From positions 310,001 to 374,000 of the forward strand of contig NZ_JACIDF010000003.1 in the NCBI RefSeq assembly GCF_014196195.1: DNA of 64,000 nt, read 5' to 3'. The notes below the pieces were generated by a model. That model searched no databases and was not told where the DNA came from. It was given only the letters and a program-made list of their open reading frames with translations. The stretch is from Anoxybacteroides rupiense (lineage in GTDB: Bacteria; Bacillota; Bacilli; Bacillales; Anoxybacillaceae). Shown here in pieces: positions 46,868-56,630 of this stretch. The translations under genes were made by a program, and so were the position numbers. The first letter of the stretch is position 1. Every line of letters begins with the position of its first letter.

Positions 46868-48163
46868 ATGCTTTTTTCACAAGAGCCCCTGTCGATCCGC
46901 ATGAGGCCAAGAACGATTGATGAAGTGGTGGGACAGCAGCATATCATCGGTCCGCATACCGCTTTATATAAAATGATTCAAAACGGCTATGTGCCTTCCA
47001 TGCTTTTATATGGAGAACCAGGAGTTGGGAAGACATCGCTCGCTTATGCGATTGCTGGAACTGTCGAGCGGGAATTTTTTGCATTAAATGCAACGACATC
47101 GGGAAAAAAAGAAATGGAAGAAGTGGTCGCGGTTGCAAAAATGTCGGGAAACGTTATTCTATTTATTGATGAAATTCACCGCTTTAATAAAGCACAACAA
47201 GATTATTTGCTGCCTAATATAGAAAACGGGTTGATCACATTGATTGGGGCCACGACAGAAAACCCGTTTCATGAAGTGAATCCGGCTATTCGCAGCCGCT
47301 GTGGACAAATTAAGCAGCTAAAGCGATTAACAGTTGAAGAGGTCACGGTTTTGCTACGACGAGCGCTGCACGATGACAAAAGGGGATTTGGCACTTTACC
47401 GATTGAAATGGACGACCGTTTGCTGCAACGCATTGCTGTCGGAACAAACGGCGATGCCCGTTCTGCATTAAATGCATTAGAAGCGGTTGTGTATGCTTCG
47501 CCAAAAAGCGGAGACCGCATTGTCGTCGATGAACAAACTGTCTCACAGTGCATAGAAAACAAAGGATTTTTCCATGACAAAAAAGGGGACGTCTATTATT
47601 CGTTATTGTCTGCATTCCAAAAAAGCATCCGAGGAAGTGATGTCGACGCGGCGCTTTATTATTTGGCGAGATTATTGGAAGGCGGCGACTTATCCGCTAT
47701 TTGCCGGCGTTTGCTGGTGATTGCCTATGAAGATGTCGGCTTGGCCAATCCGCTGATGGGCATCAAGGTGAATGCGGCCATCCAAGCTGTGGAACGGCTG
47801 GGGCTTCCTGAAGCGAGGATTCCGCTGTCAGTTGTGACAATTGAATTATGTCTCTCGGCGAAATCCAATTCAGCATACAAAGCGATTGACCAAGCGATCC
47901 GTGATATCGAGCAAGGAAAGCTGGGAGAGATTCCTGCCCATCTAAAGGATGCGCATTATAAAGGAGCTAGCGTTCTTGGCCATGGAATAGGGTATCAATA
48001 TCCGCACGACCATCCAAATGGATGGGTAGCGCAGCAATATTTGCCAAGCGAGCTGGAAGGAACGCAATATTATGTGCCGAAAGAAAACGGCGATGAGAAG
48101 CATTATGCGAAAGTGTATGAGCGTCTCTGTTCATTAAAAAGCAAGCACAATGAAGTAAGATGA
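46868..48163 (+). CDS. rarA: Replication-associated recombination protein RarA (MgsA)
   Basis: The 431-residue AAA+ ATPase acts at stalled replication forks. The N-terminus LSIRMRPRTIDEVVGQQHII is typical. Walker A is GEPGVGKTSL (about residues 47-56), Walker B is [19 protein letters not shown], sensor 1 is GATTENPF, and the C-terminal MgsA domain contains the YPHDHPNGWVAQQYLP signature. ATG 46868 follows GGAGGAAGCG; a longer frame that begins inside the TetR gene is not used. It corresponds to yrvN in B. subtilis. Confidence 0.95.
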   Translation: MLFSQEPLSIRMRPRTIDEVVGQQHIIGPHTALYKMIQNGYVPSMLLYGEPGVGKTSLAYAIAGTVEREFFALNATTSGKKEMEEVVAVAKMSGNVILFIDEIHRFNKAQQDYLLPNIENGLITLIGATTENPFHEVNPAIRSRCGQIKQLKRLTVEEVTVLLRRALHDDKRGFGTLPIEMDDRLLQRIAVGTNGDARSALNALEAVVYASPKSGDRIVVDEQTVSQCIENKGFFHDKKGDVYYSLLSAFQKSIRGSDVDAALYYLARLLEGGDLSAICRRLLVIAYEDVGLANPLMGIKVNAAIQAVERLGLPEARIPLSVVTIELCLSAKSNSAYKAIDQAIRDIEQGKLGEIPAHLKDAHYKGASVLGHGIGYQYPHDHPNGWVAQQYLPSELEGTQYYVPKENGDEKHYAKVYERLCSLKSKHNEVR

Positions 48164-48216
48164 AAAGTATGGTATAATGATTTCCGATTTATTGATTAAA
48201 AAAGTGGGGCGTGAAT

Positions 48217-48855
48217 ATGAAAGAGTCGATTGTTCGCTGGACCGTTTATTTTCTTGGTTTATTGGTCATGTCGTTTGGGATTGTTTTAACCATTAAGGCG
48301 GACATGGGAAGCGCTCCATGGGATGTGCTTCATATCGGTCTATATCGTCAGCTTGGCTTGACGATTGGTACATGGTCTATTATTGTGGGGATTATTGTTT
48401 TGGTGGCTTCCTCGCTTCTTTCGAAACAATGGCCCCAAATAGGGGCTTTTCTTAATATGCTCCTTGTGGGCTTGATGATCGATATGTATATGATGATCCC
48501 ATCACTGCAAACTCCCCATACATTTATCGGGAAAATGGCGATGCTCTTTGGCGGAATCATCATAACAGGCTATGGAATGGGACTTTATATTTCGGCAAAG
48601 ATGGGAGCCGGACCGCGCGATAGCTTAATGCTCGTATTGATGGAGAAAACCGGATGGAGAGTGGAGTACATCCGCATTGCGATGGAAGTGTTTGTGTTGT
48701 TGGTCGGCTGGCTACTGGGAGGACCTGTATCGATTGGCACGCTGGTTTTTAGTGTTACGATCGGCAAGGTCATTGGCATCGCCCTGCCGCAATGTCAGCA
48801 ATGGACGGTGCGGATGGCAGTGGCGAAAACGGGAATGAATGGTTTAAGTCGTTAG
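48217..48855 (+). CDS. YczE/YyaS-like integral membrane protein
   Basis: The 212-residue protein has five predicted membrane segments. The family motifs GIVLTIKADMGSAPWDVLHI (about residues 21-40) and YISAKMGAGPRDSLM (about 125-139) are two related MG-x-x-P-x-D repeats. The function is not established; YczE is needed for surfactin activity in B. subtilis. ATG 48217 follows GTGGGG. cymR begins 11 bases after its stop, so the two may be cotranscribed. Confidence 0.85.
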   Translation: MKESIVRWTVYFLGLLVMSFGIVLTIKADMGSAPWDVLHIGLYRQLGLTIGTWSIIVGIIVLVASSLLSKQWPQIGAFLNMLLVGLMIDMYMMIPSLQTPHTFIGKMAMLFGGIIITGYGMGLYISAKMGAGPRDSLMLVLMEKTGWRVEYIRIAMEVFVLLVGWLLGGPVSIGTLVFSVTIGKVIGIALPQCQQWTVRMAVAKTGMNGLSR

Positions 48856-48865
48856 GAGGAATAGG

Positions 48866-49282
48866 ATGAAAATTTCAACAAAAGGTCGCTACGGTTTAAC
48901 AATGATGATTGAGTTGGCAAAAAAATATGGAGATCGCCCGATTTCGCTCAGATCGATTGCAAAAACGCATAATTTGTCTGAGCATTATTTAGAGCAACTC
49001 GTTTCGCCGCTTAGAAATGCAGGGCTTGTAAAAAGCATCCGCGGAGCGTATGGCGGCTATGTGTTGGCCGATCATCCGGCGAAAATTACGGCGGGAGATG
49101 TGATTCGGGTGCTTGAAGGGCCCATCAGCCCTGTAGAAGAATTGGAAGAAGAAGAGCCGGCTAAGCGTGAGTTGTGGATTCGCATTCGTGATGCTGTACA
49201 GGAAGTATTAGATAGCACAACACTTGAAGATTTGGCGAAATATAGCAATGGGGATCAAGAATCCTACATGTTTTATATTTAA
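48866..49282 (+). CDS. cymR: Rrf2-family repressor CymR, master regulator of cysteine metabolism
   Basis: The 138-residue protein opens MKISTKGRYGLTMMIELAKK, with the winged HTH recognition region SLRSIAKTHNLSEHYLEQLV and wing RGAYGGYVLA. It lacks the three-cysteine cluster of IscR, as CymR does. In B. subtilis, CymR acts with CysK to repress cysteine uptake and synthesis genes. The neighbouring iscS and mnmA use cysteine sulfur, which fits the role. AGGAGGA precedes ATG 48866. Confidence 0.93.
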   Translation: MKISTKGRYGLTMMIELAKKYGDRPISLRSIAKTHNLSEHYLEQLVSPLRNAGLVKSIRGAYGGYVLADHPAKITAGDVIRVLEGPISPVEELEEEEPAKRELWIRIRDAVQEVLDSTTLEDLAKYSNGDQESYMFYI

Positions 49283-49305
49283 GCAGTGAGAAAGGAGAAT
49301 TTTGG

Positions 49306-50451
49306 TTGGAACGTATTTATCTTGACCATGCGGCGACATCTCCCGTTCATCCTGCCGTCGCTGAGCGAATGCTGCCGTTTATGACAGAATGCTTCGGCAA
49401 CCCGTCGAGCATTCATTTTTTCGGCAGGCAAAGCCGGCTTGCATTGGATGAAGCGCGTGAAACAGTAGCAAAAAGCCTTGGCGCAAAACCTTCGGAAGTG
49501 ATTTTTACAAGCGGTGGAACAGAGGCGGATAATTTGGCGCTCGTAGGAGTGGCCTTAGCGAACCGGGAAAAGGGAACCCATATTATTACTTCATCTGTCG
49601 AGCATCACGCTGTTTTGCACACGTGTCATTATCTTGAAAAACAAGGGTTTGAGATTACTTATCTTCCAGTTGACGAATATGGAAAAATTTCATTGACAGA
49701 TCTGAAAAAAGCGCTCCGCAACGATACCATCCTCGTCTCGATCATGTTCGGCAATAATGAGACCGGAGTGTTGCAGCCTATTCAACAGATCGGGGAAATG
49801 CTGAAAGACCATCCGGCTTTTTTCCATACGGATGCTGTCCAAGCATATGGGCTGATCCCCATCGATGTGAATCAACTTCATATTGATTTGTTGTCTGTTT
49901 CCGCACATAAAATTAATGGGCCGAAAGGTGTTGGCTTTTTATACGCTAAAGAAACCGTTAAGCTAATGCCTCGTTTATACGGGGGCGAGCAAGAGCGAAA
50001 ACGGCGGGCTGGAACGGAAAACGTCGCCGGAATTGTCGGGATGGCAAAAGCCGTTGAAATTGCGCAGCAAACGATGAGCGAAAAAGCAGAGAAGTACCGT
50101 TCGTTTAGAAAGAAAATGCTCGCTATTTTTGCGCAAGCGGGGATTTCATACGCTGTCAACGGTGATGACCAGGAGGCGCTACCGCATGTATTGAATGTCA
50201 CGTTTCCGGGAACGAACGTAGAATCGCTGCTTGTGAATCTTGATTTAGCGGGAATCGCCGTATCGAGCGGCTCAGCATGTACAGCGGGTTCCATTGATCC
50301 ATCGCATGTTCTTGTGGCGATGTTTGGCAAGGATTCTGACCGCATCCGCTCCTCGATCCGTTTTAGCTTTGGGCTTGGAAATACGGAAGAACAAATTGAA
50401 AAGGCAGCGTATGAAACCGTAAAAATTGTTCAAAGACTTGTAAGCAAATAG
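49306..50451 (+). CDS. Cysteine desulfurase IscS-type (YrvO)
   Basis: The 381-residue PLP enzyme starts ERIYLDHAATSPVHPAVAER, with the PLP histidine in SSVEHHAVLH, the lysine in SVSAHKINGPKGVG, and the active loop cysteine in SSGSACTAGSIDPSHVL. It supplies sulfur to MnmA, encoded 12 bases downstream, for 2-thiouridine in tRNA. TTG 49306 follows GAAAGGAG. It is distinct from the NadA-linked nifS at 9.9 kb; the two share only the general fold motifs. Confidence 0.93.
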   Translation: MERIYLDHAATSPVHPAVAERMLPFMTECFGNPSSIHFFGRQSRLALDEARETVAKSLGAKPSEVIFTSGGTEADNLALVGVALANREKGTHIITSSVEHHAVLHTCHYLEKQGFEITYLPVDEYGKISLTDLKKALRNDTILVSIMFGNNETGVLQPIQQIGEMLKDHPAFFHTDAVQAYGLIPIDVNQLHIDLLSVSAHKINGPKGVGFLYAKETVKLMPRLYGGEQERKRRAGTENVAGIVGMAKAVEIAQQTMSEKAEKYRSFRKKMLAIFAQAGISYAVNGDDQEALPHVLNVTFPGTNVESLLVNLDLAGIAVSSGSACTAGSIDPSHVLVAMFGKDSDRIRSSIRFSFGLGNTEEQIEKAAYETVKIVQRLVSK

Positions 50452-51579
<1,128 letters not shown>

Positions 51580-51584
51580 CTTTG

Positions 51585-51619
51585 CAAAAACCTCAGCTCT
51601 TGGCGGAGTTGGGGTTTTT
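51585..51619 (+). terminator. Terminator of the cymR-iscS-mnmA group
   Basis: AAAAACCTCAGCTC and GGAGTTGGGGTTTTT pair (with G-T pairs) around TTGGC, with the T run inside the 3' arm. Confidence 0.85.
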
Positions 51620-51655
51620 CCATTAAGATAAATGCAAAAGGGAGAGTTGGAAACG

Positions 51656-52318
51656 ATGGAGAATCAAAATGCATTAGGCATTCAGCACATGCAGCAAGGG
51701 CGCTATGAGGAAGCAGTGAAATGCTTTCATGAAGCTATTGAAGCCAATCCAAACGATCCAATCGGCTACATTAATTTTGGAAATGTACTAGCGGCCGTGG
51801 GGGAAGAAGAGAAAGCGATCCGTTTTTTTAAAAAAGCGCTTGAGCTTGATCCAGAAGCGGCCACTGCTTACTATGGGCTTGGCTCTCTTTACTATAATCG
51901 CCAGCAATTTGTTTTGGCAAAGGACATGTTTGAACAGGCGGTGCAAAAAGGGATGGAGGACGGCGATGTATTTTTTATGCTCGGGATGTCGCTCTTGCTT
52001 TTAGAGCAGCCGCGTCTGGCTTTGCCGTATTTGCAACGCGCCTCCGAATTGAACGAAAACGATGCAGAAGCGCTTTTTCAGCTTGGCTTGTGCTTAGCGC
52101 AGCTTGAACTTGTGGATGAAGCGATGAACTGCTTCGAGAGAACCGTCGCTTTAGATGAAGGGCATGCCGATGCCTATTATAATTTAGGAGTGGCTTATGC
52201 TTATAAAGATGATGCACAGCAGGCACTTCATATGTTTAACAAAGCGCTTGCCATACAGTCAGATCATTTGCTTGCAGGACATGGGAAAAAATTGATGGAA
52301 AAAGCGCTGGAAAAATAA
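51656..52318 (+). CDS. TPR-repeat protein (YrrB-like)
   Basis: The 220-residue protein is made of about six tetratricopeptide repeats with the pattern A-xx-YY-NLG and D-P-x-x at turns: GRYEEAVKCFHEAIEANPND, EEKAIRFFKKALELDPEA, VDEAMNCFERTVALDEGHAD and DDAQQALHMFNKALAIQSDH. It is a protein-interaction scaffold; YrrB of B. subtilis lies in the same place between mnmA and recD2. The start is ATG 51656, after GGGAGAG; the upstream ATG at 51632 lacks a site. Confidence 0.88.
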   Translation: MENQNALGIQHMQQGRYEEAVKCFHEAIEANPNDPIGYINFGNVLAAVGEEEKAIRFFKKALELDPEAATAYYGLGSLYYNRQQFVLAKDMFEQAVQKGMEDGDVFFMLGMSLLLLEQPRLALPYLQRASELNENDAEALFQLGLCLAQLELVDEAMNCFERTVALDEGHADAYYNLGVAYAYKDDAQQALHMFNKALAIQSDHLLAGHGKKLMEKALEK

Positions 52319-52337
52319 AAAAAGGCAGGGATTCCAA

Positions 52338-54695
52338 TTGCAGCGGCAAGAATCATGGGCGTTAGGGGAAAAATCGTTTATTAAAGGGACGCATATCGTC
52401 ACTATTTTTCATAACGAAAGCAACCTTTATTCCGTGGTCCGCATTCACGTTGAAGAAACGAATGAAGGGTATGACGAGCAAGAGGTTGTTGTAACTGGAT
52501 ATTTCCCGCGTATGAACGAACATGATGTTTATGTGTTTTACGGCGCTTTTAAAGATCACCCAAGATTTGGACGGCAATATGTAGCCGAGTATTTTCGAAA
52601 AGAAATGCCGCAAACAAAGGAAGGGTTGATCTATTATTTATCGAGCGATTTGTTTAAGGGGATCGGAAAGAAAACAGCGGAACAAATTGTGGAAGCGCTC
52701 GGGGACCAAGCGATTTCAGTGATACTAGCAGATCCGGAAGCGCTCGCGAAAGTGCCTAAGCTTCCGAAAAACAAAGCGAAAGAGCTATACGAAACGTTAA
52801 AGGAGCACCAAGGCCTTGAACAAATTATGATTGCTCTTTCTCAGTTCGGCTTTGGTCCGCAGCTGTCAATGAAAATTTACCAAGTATATAAAGAAGCTGC
52901 ACTTGATGTCATTCAAAAAAATCCGTATCAGCTTGTCGAGGATGTAGAAGGGATTGGGTTTCGGCGAGCCGATGAGTTAGGCCAGCAGCTCGGCCTTTCC
53001 GGCAGCCATCCAGATCGTGTCCGAGCCGCCTGTTTATATGTCATCGAAAGCGATTGTTTGCAAGAGGGACATGTATATGTGACAAAAGAACAGTTGCTTT
53101 TTAAAGCTAAGCAGCTGCTTGAATCGAAAAGAGGAGAGGACATTCCTCCTGACATGATTGAGCGTGAACTGCTTGATCTAGCCAAGGAGGGAAAAGTCAT
53201 TCATGAAGATGGCCGCTTTTATATTCCGACTCTTTACTTTGCGGAAAAAGGAATCATCACCAATATAAAGCGCCTGCTTGAACAAAAGGTAACAGGATTT
53301 CCAGAAGCGGAATTTTTGCTGGCGCTCGGCCGGTTGGAGGAGCGGTTGGATGTACAATATGGCCCGTTGCAAAAGGACGCGATTCAACAAGCGATTTCTT
53401 CCCCTCTGTTTATTTTGACAGGCGGGCCGGGAACGGGAAAAACAACGGTGATAAAAGGGATTGTGGAGATTTTTGCCGACCTCCACGGCGTTTCGCTTGA
53501 CCCGAAGGATTATCATAAAGAAAATCCTTTTCCGATTTTGCTTGCTGCGCCAACAGGGAGAGCCGCAAAACGAATGAGCGAAGCGACAGGATTACCAGCG
53601 ATGACGATCCATCGTTTACTTGGTTATAATGCTACAGAAGGATTTACTCATCATGAAGATGAACCGATTGAAGGAAATTTGCTCATTGTCGATGAAATGT
53701 CCATGGTGGACACATGGCTAGCTAACCAATTGCTGAAGTCCCTTCCAACTGGTATGCAAGTCATTTTGGTCGGTGATGAGGATCAATTGCCGTCAGTCGG
53801 ACCGGGGCAAGTATTAAAGGATTTGTTAAAAACGTCGCGAATTCCTACTATTCGCTTGACAGAAGTATATCGTCAAGCAGAAGGATCCTCCATCATTGAA
53901 TTGGCTCATTGTATGAAAAAAGGGGAGCTTCCTGCTGATCTAAGCTCTCCGAAAACAGACCGTTCCTTTATTCGCTGTAAAGCTGAACAAGTGGTTGATG
54001 TCGTGAGGCAGATTGCTGATAATGCGTGGAAAAAAGGGTATTCGGTAAAAGATATTCAAGTGCTCGCCCCAATGTATCGCGGTCCTGCCGGCATCGATCG
54101 TCTCAATCGAACGCTTCAAGAGCTGTTTAATCCAAAATTGCCACAAAAGCGCGAGCTGTCCAGCGGCGAAACGGTTTATCGCGTTGGCGATAAGGTGTTG
54201 CAGCTTGTCAATCAACCGGAGCAAAATGTGTTTAATGGCGATATTGGTGAAATTGTCGCCATCTTTTACGCGAAAGAGAATACGGAACAGCAGGACTTGG
54301 TTGTCGTATCCTTTGATGGAAACGAAGTCACTTATACAAGACAGGATTTAACACAAATTACCCACGCTTATTGCTGTTCGATTCATAAGGCGCAGGGCAG
54401 TGAATTTCCGATTGTGATTTTGCCGGTGGTGAAAAGCTATTATCGAATGCTACAGCGGAATTTGTTATATACAGCGGTGACAAGAAGCAAAAAATTTTTA
54501 ATTTTATGCGGTGAGGAGGAAGCGTTTCGCATCGGAACGGCACGCTGTGATGACGGGGTGAGGCAAACAACATTAGCGGAAAAAATTCAACAGCTGTTTG
54601 AGCCTGCTGATGAAACGGAGCTGCCGTTGGATGATGCGGGGATCGGGATGGAAAACGTTTCACCGTATGACTTTATGATAGAAGAAACAAAATAA
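52338..54695 (+). CDS. recD2: 5'-3' DNA helicase RecD2
   Basis: The 785-residue SF1B helicase has the RecD2-specific N-terminal OB/HhH region (GIGKKTAEQIVEALGD and EDVEGIGFRRADELGQQLG). Helicase motifs are I GGPGTGKTTVIKGI, Ia AAPTGRAAKRMSEATG, II LLIVDEMSMVDTWL, III LVGDEDQLPSVGPGQVL, and V/VI AYCCSIHKAQGSEFP and LLYTAVTRSKK. It aids fork repair and mismatch repair and works without RecBC. TTG 52338 follows GGCAGGGA 5-6 bases upstream. It corresponds to yrrC in B. subtilis. Confidence 0.95.
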   Translation: MQRQESWALGEKSFIKGTHIVTIFHNESNLYSVVRIHVEETNEGYDEQEVVVTGYFPRMNEHDVYVFYGAFKDHPRFGRQYVAEYFRKEMPQTKEGLIYYLSSDLFKGIGKKTAEQIVEALGDQAISVILADPEALAKVPKLPKNKAKELYETLKEHQGLEQIMIALSQFGFGPQLSMKIYQVYKEAALDVIQKNPYQLVEDVEGIGFRRADELGQQLGLSGSHPDRVRAACLYVIESDCLQEGHVYVTKEQLLFKAKQLLESKRGEDIPPDMIERELLDLAKEGKVIHEDGRFYIPTLYFAEKGIITNIKRLLEQKVTGFPEAEFLLALGRLEERLDVQYGPLQKDAIQQAISSPLFILTGGPGTGKTTVIKGIVEIFADLHGVSLDPKDYHKENPFPILLAAPTGRAAKRMSEATGLPAMTIHRLLGYNATEGFTHHEDEPIEGNLLIVDEMSMVDTWLANQLLKSLPTGMQVILVGDEDQLPSVGPGQVLKDLLKTSRIPTIRLTEVYRQAEGSSIIELAHCMKKGELPADLSSPKTDRSFIRCKAEQVVDVVRQIADNAWKKGYSVKDIQVLAPMYRGPAGIDRLNRTLQELFNPKLPQKRELSSGETVYRVGDKVLQLVNQPEQNVFNGDIGEIVAIFYAKENTEQQDLVVVSFDGNEVTYTRQDLTQITHAYCCSIHKAQGSEFPIVILPVVKSYYRMLQRNLLYTAVTRSKKFLILCGEEEAFRIGTARCDDGVRQTTLAEKIQQLFEPADETELPLDDAGIGMENVSPYDFMIEETK

Positions 54696-54702
54696 AACCA
54701 TA

Positions 54703-54794
54703 AGGCACGCATCAAGCGCTCTTCCTTAGCCATGTATATTTTTACAACTGCTTGTCTAACATAACAGGTAAATGATGTGAAGAGGAGCGTGCCT
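54703..54794 (+). promoter_or_regulatory. Long-range inverted repeat spanning the recD2-zinc ribbon gap
   Basis: AAGGCACGC (54702-54710) is complementary to GCGTGCCTT (54787-54795), and CTCTTCC to GGAAGAG-like sequence just inside (54719-54725, 54779-54785). The right arm contains GAGGAG, the ribosome binding site of the next gene. A folded transcript from recD2 would hide that site. Confidence 0.4.
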
Positions 54795-54795
54795 T

Positions 54796-54990
54796 TTGGT
54801 GTTGAAATGTCCAAATTGCCAAAGTAAGGATTTGGGAAAAATAGGTGTGAATCAATATTATTGCTGGAACTGTTTTATTGAATTAACCATCAATAAAGGG
54901 ATGATTCATACTCATCAAGTCGAAGAAGACGGAACGCTCAGCTCGCTCGATGATTTATTCAGCGATGAAGAACGAACGCTTTCGTCTTAA
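54796..54990 (+). CDS. Small zinc-ribbon protein (YrzR-like)
   Basis: The 64-residue protein has one zinc ribbon: CPNC at residues 5-8 and CWNC at 23-26, followed by an acidic, serine-rich tail (SSLDDLFSDEERTLSS). The start is TTG 54796 (GTG and TTG follow in frame), eight bases after GAGGAG. A similar small gene lies near yrzQ and yrrI in B. subtilis. The function is unknown. Confidence 0.7.
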   Translation: MVLKCPNCQSKDLGKIGVNQYYCWNCFIELTINKGMIHTHQVEEDGTLSSLDDLFSDEERTLSS

Positions 54991-55011
54991 GGGAAGCGAG
55001 GAGGAATGACC

Positions 55012-55146
55012 ATGAATCGTACAATGAAATCGCTCGCTGCTATTGGTTTGGGCGTTGCAGCTTACCAGCTTGTTCAACGCAATGGTGGTATGAATATGCG
55101 GAAAATGAAGAAGATGGGAAAGCAAATGATGCGTTCATTTATGTAA
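55012..55146 (+). CDS. Small protein of the YrzQ/DUF3918 type
   Basis: The 44-residue peptide reads MNRTMKSLAAIGLGVAAYQL, followed by a methionine- and lysine-rich tail (RKMKKMGKQMMRSFM). One hydrophobic segment (residues 7-21) precedes a strongly basic amphipathic end, suggesting membrane attachment. GAGGAGGAATGACC precedes ATG 55012. It follows the zinc-ribbon gene by 21 bases and is followed by a terminator. Confidence 0.75.
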   Translation: MNRTMKSLAAIGLGVAAYQLVQRNGGMNMRKMKKMGKQMMRSFM

Positions 55147-55150
55147 CAAA

Positions 55151-55182
55151 GAGGGGGAGCCTATATAAAGGCCCCCTTTTTT
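55151..55182 (+). terminator. Terminator after the yrzQ-like gene
   Basis: AGGGGGAGCC pairs with GGCCCCCTTT around a short AT-rich loop, followed by a T run. Confidence 0.85.
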
Positions 55183-55235
55183 GATGTATAATCTCCTCTC
55201 CTTCTTTTCAAACTATGGGAACAGGAGGGGTATTC

Positions 55236-56297
55236 GTGCAAAATGAGCAAATGCGTTTTTTCATTCGTCTTACCAAAATGCTGTTAGTCGTTATACTTCT
55301 ATATTTTATTATGAGATTGAGGGATTTCTGGCTGCCTGTTTTACGGCTCATTGTTACGGTATTAACTCCGTTTATCATTGCGGCTTTTATCGCTTATTTG
55401 CTTCATCCGCTTGTCGAGTATATTCATAAAAGAGGAATTCCGAGAGCCCTAGCTATTTTAATGATTTATATCGTGTTTTTTGGAGGGGTGGGCTATGGTG
55501 CATACAAAGGGATTCCTGTGCTGCTTGATCAGTTGCAGGAACTGACTAAAAGCTTACCGATGCTGGCGGATACGTATCATGGATGGACGACGAAAATCCA
55601 TGACCAAACAGCAAAATGGCCCAAAGAAATGCACAAGCGCGTGGAAACCTCTATTCTTGAAGTGGAGGCCTTGCTTGGCCTTTGGTTGACAAAGGCGGTT
55701 ACAAGCGTTAAAAGCATCTTAAATTCAGCGATGGTCTTTTTACTTGTACCATTTATCGCCTTTTATATGTTAAAAGATATGGATGAAATGAAGCAAGCGG
55801 TTTGGAAACTAACACCGAAAAAGTGGCGAAAAGAAGGAATCGAATTTCTAAAAGATGTAGATGAGTCTTTAGGAAACTATATCCGCGGCCAGTTATTTGT
55901 TTGCACTTTAATTGGCGGAGTGGCTGCGCTTTCACTTTGGATTGCCGGCATGAATTATCCGCTTTTATTGGGGCTCATTATTGGCGCAACGAATGTCATT
56001 CCTTATTTTGGCCCGATTATTGGAGCGATACCGGCAGCCCTTTTGGCTGCGACGATTTCAGCAAAAATGATGATGATTGTGATGGGGATTATTTTTTTAT
56101 TGCAATTTCTCGAAGGAAATGTTTTGTCGCCGCTGATTGTTGGAAAAAGCCTGCATATGCATCCCTTAATTATTATGCTCTCTTTGTTTTTAGGCGGGGA
56201 GCTTGCTGGAATTGTGGGAATGATTATTGCTGTTCCTTTTGTGGCGGTTTTAAAGGTGGCTGTTTTACATGCGCGCGAGCGTTTTAGTACACATTGA
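55236..56297 (+). CDS. AI-2E family transporter (YrrI-like permease)
   Basis: The 353-residue protein has eight membrane segments in the family pattern. The N-terminal pair includes FFIRLTKMLLVVILLYFIM. A long exposed stretch (about 80-150) follows, then the conserved PFIAFYMLKD, GATNVIPYFGPIIGAIPAAL and FLEGNVLSPLIVGKSLHMHP. Members move small molecules or ions; the substrate is unknown. The start is GTG 55236 after AGGAGGGG. The last codons overlap the alaS promoter: its -35 TTGACA includes the TGA stop. Confidence 0.88.
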   Translation: MQNEQMRFFIRLTKMLLVVILLYFIMRLRDFWLPVLRLIVTVLTPFIIAAFIAYLLHPLVEYIHKRGIPRALAILMIYIVFFGGVGYGAYKGIPVLLDQLQELTKSLPMLADTYHGWTTKIHDQTAKWPKEMHKRVETSILEVEALLGLWLTKAVTSVKSILNSAMVFLLVPFIAFYMLKDMDEMKQAVWKLTPKKWRKEGIEFLKDVDESLGNYIRGQLFVCTLIGGVAALSLWIAGMNYPLLLGLIIGATNVIPYFGPIIGAIPAALLAATISAKMMMIVMGIIFLLQFLEGNVLSPLIVGKSLHMHPLIIMLSLFLGGELAGIVGMIIAVPFVAVLKVAVLHARERFSTH

Positions 56298-56322
56298 CAA
56301 ACGAAAGCCGCTTGTCTATAAT
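56294..56322 (+). promoter_or_regulatory. Promoter of alaS
   Basis: TTGACA (56294-56299), exactly 17 bases, TATAAT (56317-56322): a full consensus sigma-A promoter. The start of the leader would be near 56329. Confidence 0.93.
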
Positions 56323-56328
56323 CTTTGA

Positions 56329-56600
56329 ATGAAAAGGTATACATGTATACATACAAGGCGATGAAGGATCGAGTATGTTACAGTCCATCTTAACGCGCCC
56401 GTGCGCACAGAGAGGAATTTCCGCGGCTGAAAGAAATTCCAGATGAAGGGTAACAGAACGCTAATCCCGAGCGCAGGAAAAACCTGACGGAGCAGCCACG
56501 TTACGGCTTATCGAGGTGATGGACGTCTTGTCCATAAGCAGGGTGGTACCGCGAGCGTAACTCTCGTCCCTGAGCAAGGGATGGGAGTTTATTTTTTATA
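56329..56600 (+). ncRNA. T-box leader of alaS, specifier GCT (Ala)
   Basis: S-turn AGTA (56372-56375) lies opposite GAACGCTA, placing GCT (56460-56462) in the specifier position; the basal stem is GGAT/ATCC. T-box sequence AGGGTGGTACCGCG is at 56540-56553; the variable bulge base T pairs with A73 of tRNA-Ala. The terminator lies at about 56563-56597 (CTCGTCCCT ... AGGGATGGGAG plus T run). Uncharged tRNA-Ala should allow readthrough into alaS. Confidence 0.95.
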
Positions 56601-56630
56601 CCATAAATATGACTAAAGGAGGCACGAAAG

